Below the pieces are notes generated by a model that worked only from the letters and a program-made list of their open reading frames with translations, did not search any database and was not told the origin of the DNA. This document shows positions 60,658 through 64,000 of a DNA stretch of 64,000 nucleotides, in pieces (the first letter of the stretch is position 1; every line of letters starts with the position of its first letter). The position numbers were made by a program, and so were the translations under genes. Origin of the DNA: FEN-1073 sp050010135 (lineage in GTDB: Bacteria > Chloroflexota > Anaerolineae > Anaerolineales > RBG-16-64-43); the NCBI GenBank assembly GCA_050010135.1, contig JBEKLP010000002.1, forward strand, positions 29,203-93,202, written 5' to 3'.

Positions 60658-61583
60658 CCCATCGCGCGTCGGCCTGCGCAAAATGCATCCTGTTGGGGGA
60701 ACACGCCGCCGTTTACGGGTTCCCCGCCATCGCCGTTCCCATTGCGGGGTTGCGGGCCCGGGCCGAGCTTGCCGGAAGCAATTCCCCCTTCCTCATCGAC
60801 GACCCGGCGATCGGGTTGACATCCGCTTTGGAGGACCTTCCCGGCGATCATCCGCTCGCATTTTGCGTACGCCGCACCATCGCATTCCTGGGAACCGGGA
60901 TTCCGGCTGCACGCCTGACCATCACCTCGGATATCCCCCTCGCATCCGGATTGGGTTCCGGCGCGGCTGTATCCACAGCCATTGTCCGGGTGCTCTCGGC
61001 CTCCGCCGGCCGGAGCTTGACGCCGGGAGAAATTTCGCAGATTGTCTTCGACGTCGAGCGGATCTACCACGGCACGCCGTCCGGCGTGGACAATACGGTC
61101 ATCGCCTATGAATGTCCGGTTTATTTCCAACGGGAGCGCGAACCGGTCCTGCTGCATATCAATGCGGGGATGCATCTTCTCGTGGCCGACAGCGGCGTGC
61201 ACAGCGAAACCCGCTCGGCCGTCGACGGGGTGCGCGAGCGATGGCAATCGGACCCCGCGCGTTACGAGGATCACTTCCGGAGAATCGGCGCACTGGCGGA
61301 TACCGGCCGGGGACATCTGGAAAACGGGCGCGCCCAACCGCTAGGCATAACAATGAACCAATGCCACGAATTGCTGCGGGCCATCGGCGTATCCACCCCC
61401 GGATTGGACGGGCTGGTCGAGGCCGCGCGGCATGCAGGAGCCCTCGGGGCGAAGCTTACCGGCGCCGGATTGGGGGGGAACATCGTCGCGCTGGCCAATC
61501 CGCAGGACCTCGAGGGTGTTGAATCCGCACTGCGCGGGGCGGGCGCCGTGTCCGTCTACCGGACAACCCTTGAGCCCGGATAA
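60654..61583 (+). CDS. mvk: Mevalonate kinase
   Basis: A 309-residue GHMP kinase phosphorylating mevalonate. Motif 1 KCILLGEHAAVYGFPAIAVP is at residues 10-30, the glycine-rich ATP motif PLASGLGSGAAVST at 95-108, the catalytic aspartate in GTPSGVDNTV (Asp146), and the third motif KLTGAGLGGNIVAL near 265. The ATG at 60654 overlaps the UbiA stop (ATGA). It indicates isoprenoid synthesis by the mevalonate route, which several Chloroflexota use; the coupling to a polyprenyl-phosphate enzyme gene is functionally sensible. Confidence 0.93.
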   Translation: MTHRASACAKCILLGEHAAVYGFPAIAVPIAGLRARAELAGSNSPFLIDDPAIGLTSALEDLPGDHPLAFCVRRTIAFLGTGIPAARLTITSDIPLASGLGSGAAVSTAIVRVLSASAGRSLTPGEISQIVFDVERIYHGTPSGVDNTVIAYECPVYFQREREPVLLHINAGMHLLVADSGVHSETRSAVDGVRERWQSDPARYEDHFRRIGALADTGRGHLENGRAQPLGITMNQCHELLRAIGVSTPGLDGLVEAARHAGALGAKLTGAGLGGNIVALANPQDLEGVESALRGAGAVSVYRTTLEPG

Positions 61584-61668
61584 CGTTACACCCGGGTCCC
61601 CTGCAGCTCCGCATAAATGATATGATTTCATTTATTATTTTCACCGAGGGAAGGATTTGTATTCGCCC

Positions 61669-62253
61669 ATGATCGGTACCGATCCCGGTTCCAATACTCA
61701 AACCACCAATCTTCGGAAACGGATCGTTCCGATCCTCTCCCGCGCGGGCGCCTTTCTCTTTGCCGTGGCCATCACTGTGGGAATTTATGTTTTCCGGGAT
61801 AATTTCCGGCATTTGGCAAGTCTCGGATACATCGGGATCTTCCTCCTGTCGATCCTCGCAAACGCCACGATCATTTTGCCGGCCCCGGGTGTGGCGTTCG
61901 TTTTCGGAATGGGAGCTGTGTTCAATCCCTTCTTCGTTGCCCTGGCGGCGGGAGCCGGCGCGGCCATCGGCGAACTTTCCGGTTATATAGCCGGTTATTC
62001 CGGCCAGGCGATCATCCAGCGCAGCCGCTACGAACAACAGCTGGAAGGTTGGATGAGAAAATACGGCGGTCGGACCATCCTGGTCCTTGCCTTCATTCCC
62101 AACCCGTTGTTCGACATCGCCGGAATGATCGCCGGGGTATTGAAGATGCCACTGTGGAAGTTTTTACTATTCTGCTGGATTGGTAAAACGTTAAAAATGT
62201 TTTTGTTCGCCTATGCCGGTTCGCTATCCATCCCCTGGTTGACACCGGATTGA
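61669..62253 (+). CDS. VTT-domain (TVP38/DedA-like) membrane protein
   Basis: A 194-residue membrane protein of the VTT/SNARE-associated family, now known for lipid scrambling or transport. The hydrophobic segments include a first helix near residue 25, the re-entrant-type LPAPGVAFVFGMGAVFNPF and FIPNPLFDIAGMIAGVLKMPLWKFL. A glycine-rich stretch (AAGAGAAIGELSGYIAGYSG) and basic GKTLK near the end match the family. The ATG at 61669 is chosen; TTG at 61657 lies too close to the GAGGGAAGGA site. Confidence 0.85.
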   Translation: MIGTDPGSNTQTTNLRKRIVPILSRAGAFLFAVAITVGIYVFRDNFRHLASLGYIGIFLLSILANATIILPAPGVAFVFGMGAVFNPFFVALAAGAGAAIGELSGYIAGYSGQAIIQRSRYEQQLEGWMRKYGGRTILVLAFIPNPLFDIAGMIAGVLKMPLWKFLLFCWIGKTLKMFLFAYAGSLSIPWLTPD

Positions 62254-62319
62254 TCAAATCATCCCTTTTCCATAACCGTTTCCCACCCCCACTGCGAAAT
62301 CCTCATTGACCCAACAAGT

Positions 62320-63279
62320 TTATTTCCCCCAAAGCACCTGGCGGCCATGCAGAATATATTGAAACAACTTCCGCAATCCGCGCCCCCGGCGCAGGTACCC
62401 AAGCTGCTGGCCGATCCGGGCCGGCTTTAATCCGAACAGCCGCGAGAGGCTGTTGGCTTCACAGGTGCTCGGGACACCCAAATAATCCAACCAGAACGGG
62501 GTCAGGGGGGAATATGGAAGCATCCAATCCATCATCCACAGACCGAAGCGCGCCAGGGGAGGCCAGATGCCCATCACCATCCTGGGCGCCCGGATTTCAT
62601 CCAGCACCGCTTCGACGATCTGCGCAAACGACAAATGCTCAGGCCCGCCGATGGAAAGAATCTCGCCGAAGTACTTGTCTTCGGCGAGGCAGAATTCCAT
62701 GCAGGCGGCCAGATCCTCCACCCACAGCGGCTGCATGTGGGTGTCCATGTCCGGTATAAAGAAGACCGCCGGAACCGCGCGGGCCAGGAACGCGATCGAA
62801 TTGGTAAAAGAATCCCCCGCCCCGAAAATCCGCGAGGACCGCAGGATCAGGGAGGGGATCCCGCTTGCGAGGATGGCGTGTTCGGCGATCCCCTTCGCTT
62901 GCAGGAACGGATAGGCCGATCCGCGGTCGGCTCCCAGATGGCTGAGGTAGATAATCCGCCGGACGCCTGAGGTTTTCGCCTGAGCCACCAGCATCCGCGT
63001 TCCCTCGATATCGGTGGTGAACAAGTCTCGCCGGCGGCGGGCACCCTCGGCCGAAGCCAGATGGACGATCGCATCAACGCCCGCCGTGGCCGCGCGCACC
63101 CCCCGTTCATCCTGCAGCGATGCGACGACCGTCTCCGCTTCCGGAACCGGAAGCCGGGCGATATGCGCAGACGGTCGAAGCAACAACCGGACAGAATATC
63201 CGCGTTCGGTCAGGACCCGCAGGATCACCCTTCCCACAAAACCGGTGCCCCCGGTCAGGAGAATTTTGGTCTTGGGCAC
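62320..63279 (-). CDS. NAD(P)-dependent epimerase/dehydratase (NDUFA9-like)
   Basis: A 319-residue extended short-chain dehydrogenase. The nucleotide motif TGGTGFVGRVILR is at the N-terminus, VDAIVHLAS follows, and the YPFLQAKGIAEHAI segment replaces the usual YxxxK, as in the atypical NmrA/NDUFA9-like group, where catalysis is often absent. The C-terminal part is hydrophobic and aromatic. GTG at 63279 lies 4 bases after the helicase stop and gives the expected start; the frame upstream of it lies inside the helicase gene. The substrate is unknown. Confidence 0.82.
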   Translation of the reverse strand: MPKTKILLTGGTGFVGRVILRVLTERGYSVRLLLRPSAHIARLPVPEAETVVASLQDERGVRAATAGVDAIVHLASAEGARRRRDLFTTDIEGTRMLVAQAKTSGVRRIIYLSHLGADRGSAYPFLQAKGIAEHAILASGIPSLILRSSRIFGAGDSFTNSIAFLARAVPAVFFIPDMDTHMQPLWVEDLAACMEFCLAEDKYFGEILSIGGPEHLSFAQIVEAVLDEIRAPRMVMGIWPPLARFGLWMMDWMLPYSPLTPFWLDYLGVPSTCEANSLSRLFGLKPARIGQQLGYLRRGRGLRKLFQYILHGRQVLWGK

Positions 63280-63283
63280 GGGG

Positions 63284-64000
63284 TTATATCCCCAACCAGC
63301 GCGCGGCGCGCGCCGGGAGTGCGGCCAAGCTGCCTTGCTCGCGCGTGCATTCCGGCAACGAATCGATAAACGCCCGGCCGTAGGATTTCGTGAGCACACG
63401 CCGGTCAAACACGACCGCCACGCCCCGGTCGGTTTTGGTTCGGATCAGCCGTCCAAACCCTTGCCGGAACCGCAGAATGGCTTCGGGCAGGGAATACTGG
63501 CTGAAGGGATCCTCGAAGGTCTCGGCTCGCGCTGCGACGATCGGGTCGCTGGGAACATCGAATGGCAGCTTCGCGATCACCAGCACCGAAAGCGCCTGGC
63601 CGGGAACATCAACGCCTTCCCAAAACGATCGGGTTCCGAGCAACACCGCCCGATCCGCAGTGCGGAAAGTTTCCAGCAAGGCGTTGCGCGAAGCTCCTTC
63701 CCCCTGCTCGTAGACGACGATCCCTTCGCGGGCCAGCGGCCCCGAGACGGCCTGCGATGTTTGCCTCAATTGAGTGTAGGAAGTGAACAGAACCAGCGTG
63801 CGGCCGTGGGTGGCTTTGCATAAATCCACCAGCGCGCGGTTGAACGCATGCTGGTATGCCCGCATATCTCCCGGTTCGGGGATATCGTTCACAAGATACA
63901 ACAGCGCGGAATTTTCAAAATCGAACGGGGATCCCACCACCAGAGTATCCGCCTCGTCTGCGTTCAACCGCTCCCGCAGGTAGTCGAACTCGCCGGCGGT
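63284..64000 (-). CDS. DinG/XPD-type ATP-dependent DNA helicase, C-terminal part (partial)
   Basis: The last 238 residues of a superfamily 2 helicase; the gene continues beyond the window. Visible are the VVGSPFDFENSALLYL domain border, LVLFTSYTQLRQ (motif IV), LLGTRSFWEGVDVPGQ (motif V) and LRFRQGFGRLIRTKTDRG (motif VI with the arginine finger), typical of DinG. Iron-sulphur cysteines and the Walker motifs would lie outside. It is followed 4 bases later by the epimerase-like gene, so they are probably co-transcribed. Confidence 0.92.
   Translation of the reverse strand, partial: TAGEFDYLRERLNADEADTLVVGSPFDFENSALLYLVNDIPEPGDMRAYQHAFNRALVDLCKATHGRTLVLFTSYTQLRQTSQAVSGPLAREGIVVYEQGEGASRNALLETFRTADRAVLLGTRSFWEGVDVPGQALSVLVIAKLPFDVPSDPIVAARAETFEDPFSQYSLPEAILRFRQGFGRLIRTKTDRGVAVVFDRRVLTKSYGRAFIDSLPECTREQGSLAALPARAARWLGI

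Overview
This 64 kb window looks like a chromosomal segment of a Chloroflexota bacterium, most likely near Anaerolineae. This is an inference from gene content, not a database search. Pointers are: a mevalonate kinase beside a decaprenyl-phosphate phosphoribosyltransferase-like UbiA protein; a DUF4388 / small GTPase / V4R trio; a Ser/Thr kinase with a C-terminal PQQ propeller followed by PP2C, von Willebrand A and FHA genes; a very large multi-GAF histidine kinase; NadABC; Rex; and a GC-rich genome with clean TTGACA/TATAAT promoters. No prophage, CRISPR array, insertion sequence or defence island was seen.

Layout. 1-3.6 kb: 5' part of gyrA (minus), then a MarR regulator with its own operator and an ABC-2 exporter. 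4.0-6.9 kb: a 972-residue HEAT-repeat protein. 7.0-8.4 kb: rplU-rpmA-rpmE, with L31 carrying an extra C-terminal domain resembling the RNA polymerase alpha CTD. 8.4-11.3 kb: a hairpin-repeat cluster, then tdk-hpt-CCA/poly(A) nucleotidyltransferase. 11.6 kb: tRNA-Glu. 12.0-21.9 kb: a same-strand signalling block (DUF4388, GTPase, V4R, REC plus degenerate GGDEF, 9-GAF histidine kinase, single-domain receiver). 22.2-24.8 kb: rex divergent from obg-nadD, with a Rex box between them. 25-32.4 kb (minus): nadC-nadA-nadB, a GT39-like membrane glycosyltransferase and an FAD oxidoreductase.

32.9-34.8 kb: tRNA-Asp, a diacylglycerol-kinase-family lipid kinase and plsC. 34.9-40.8 kb (minus): a small gene remnant bounded by terminators, then the branched-chain amino-acid-type ABC transporter livK-H-M-G-F. 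41.1-43.4 kb: comEC with a degenerate metallo-beta-lactamase domain. 43.7-46.6 kb: two lipid-linked-sugar-type glycosyltransferases, then an MFS transporter (minus). 48.2-51.8 kb: pfkA, a tiny minus-strand transcription unit, a double Nudix protein and a phosphoglycerate-mutase-like enzyme. 51.9-53.9 kb (minus): fabF-rnc. 54.1-59.7 kb: the phospho-Ser/Thr signalling operon ending in an OmpR-type regulator. 59.8-62.3 kb: UbiA, mevalonate kinase and a VTT-domain protein. 62.3-64 kb (minus): a DinG-type helicase (partial) and a sugar-epimerase-like protein.

Most of the window is housekeeping (translation, NAD synthesis, nucleotide salvage, lipid synthesis) interleaved with unusually dense signal transduction. 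The 12-22 kb and 54-60 kb blocks are the most promising for new biology. The L31 fusion and the roughly 150 bp minus-strand unit after pfkA are the most unusual small features.
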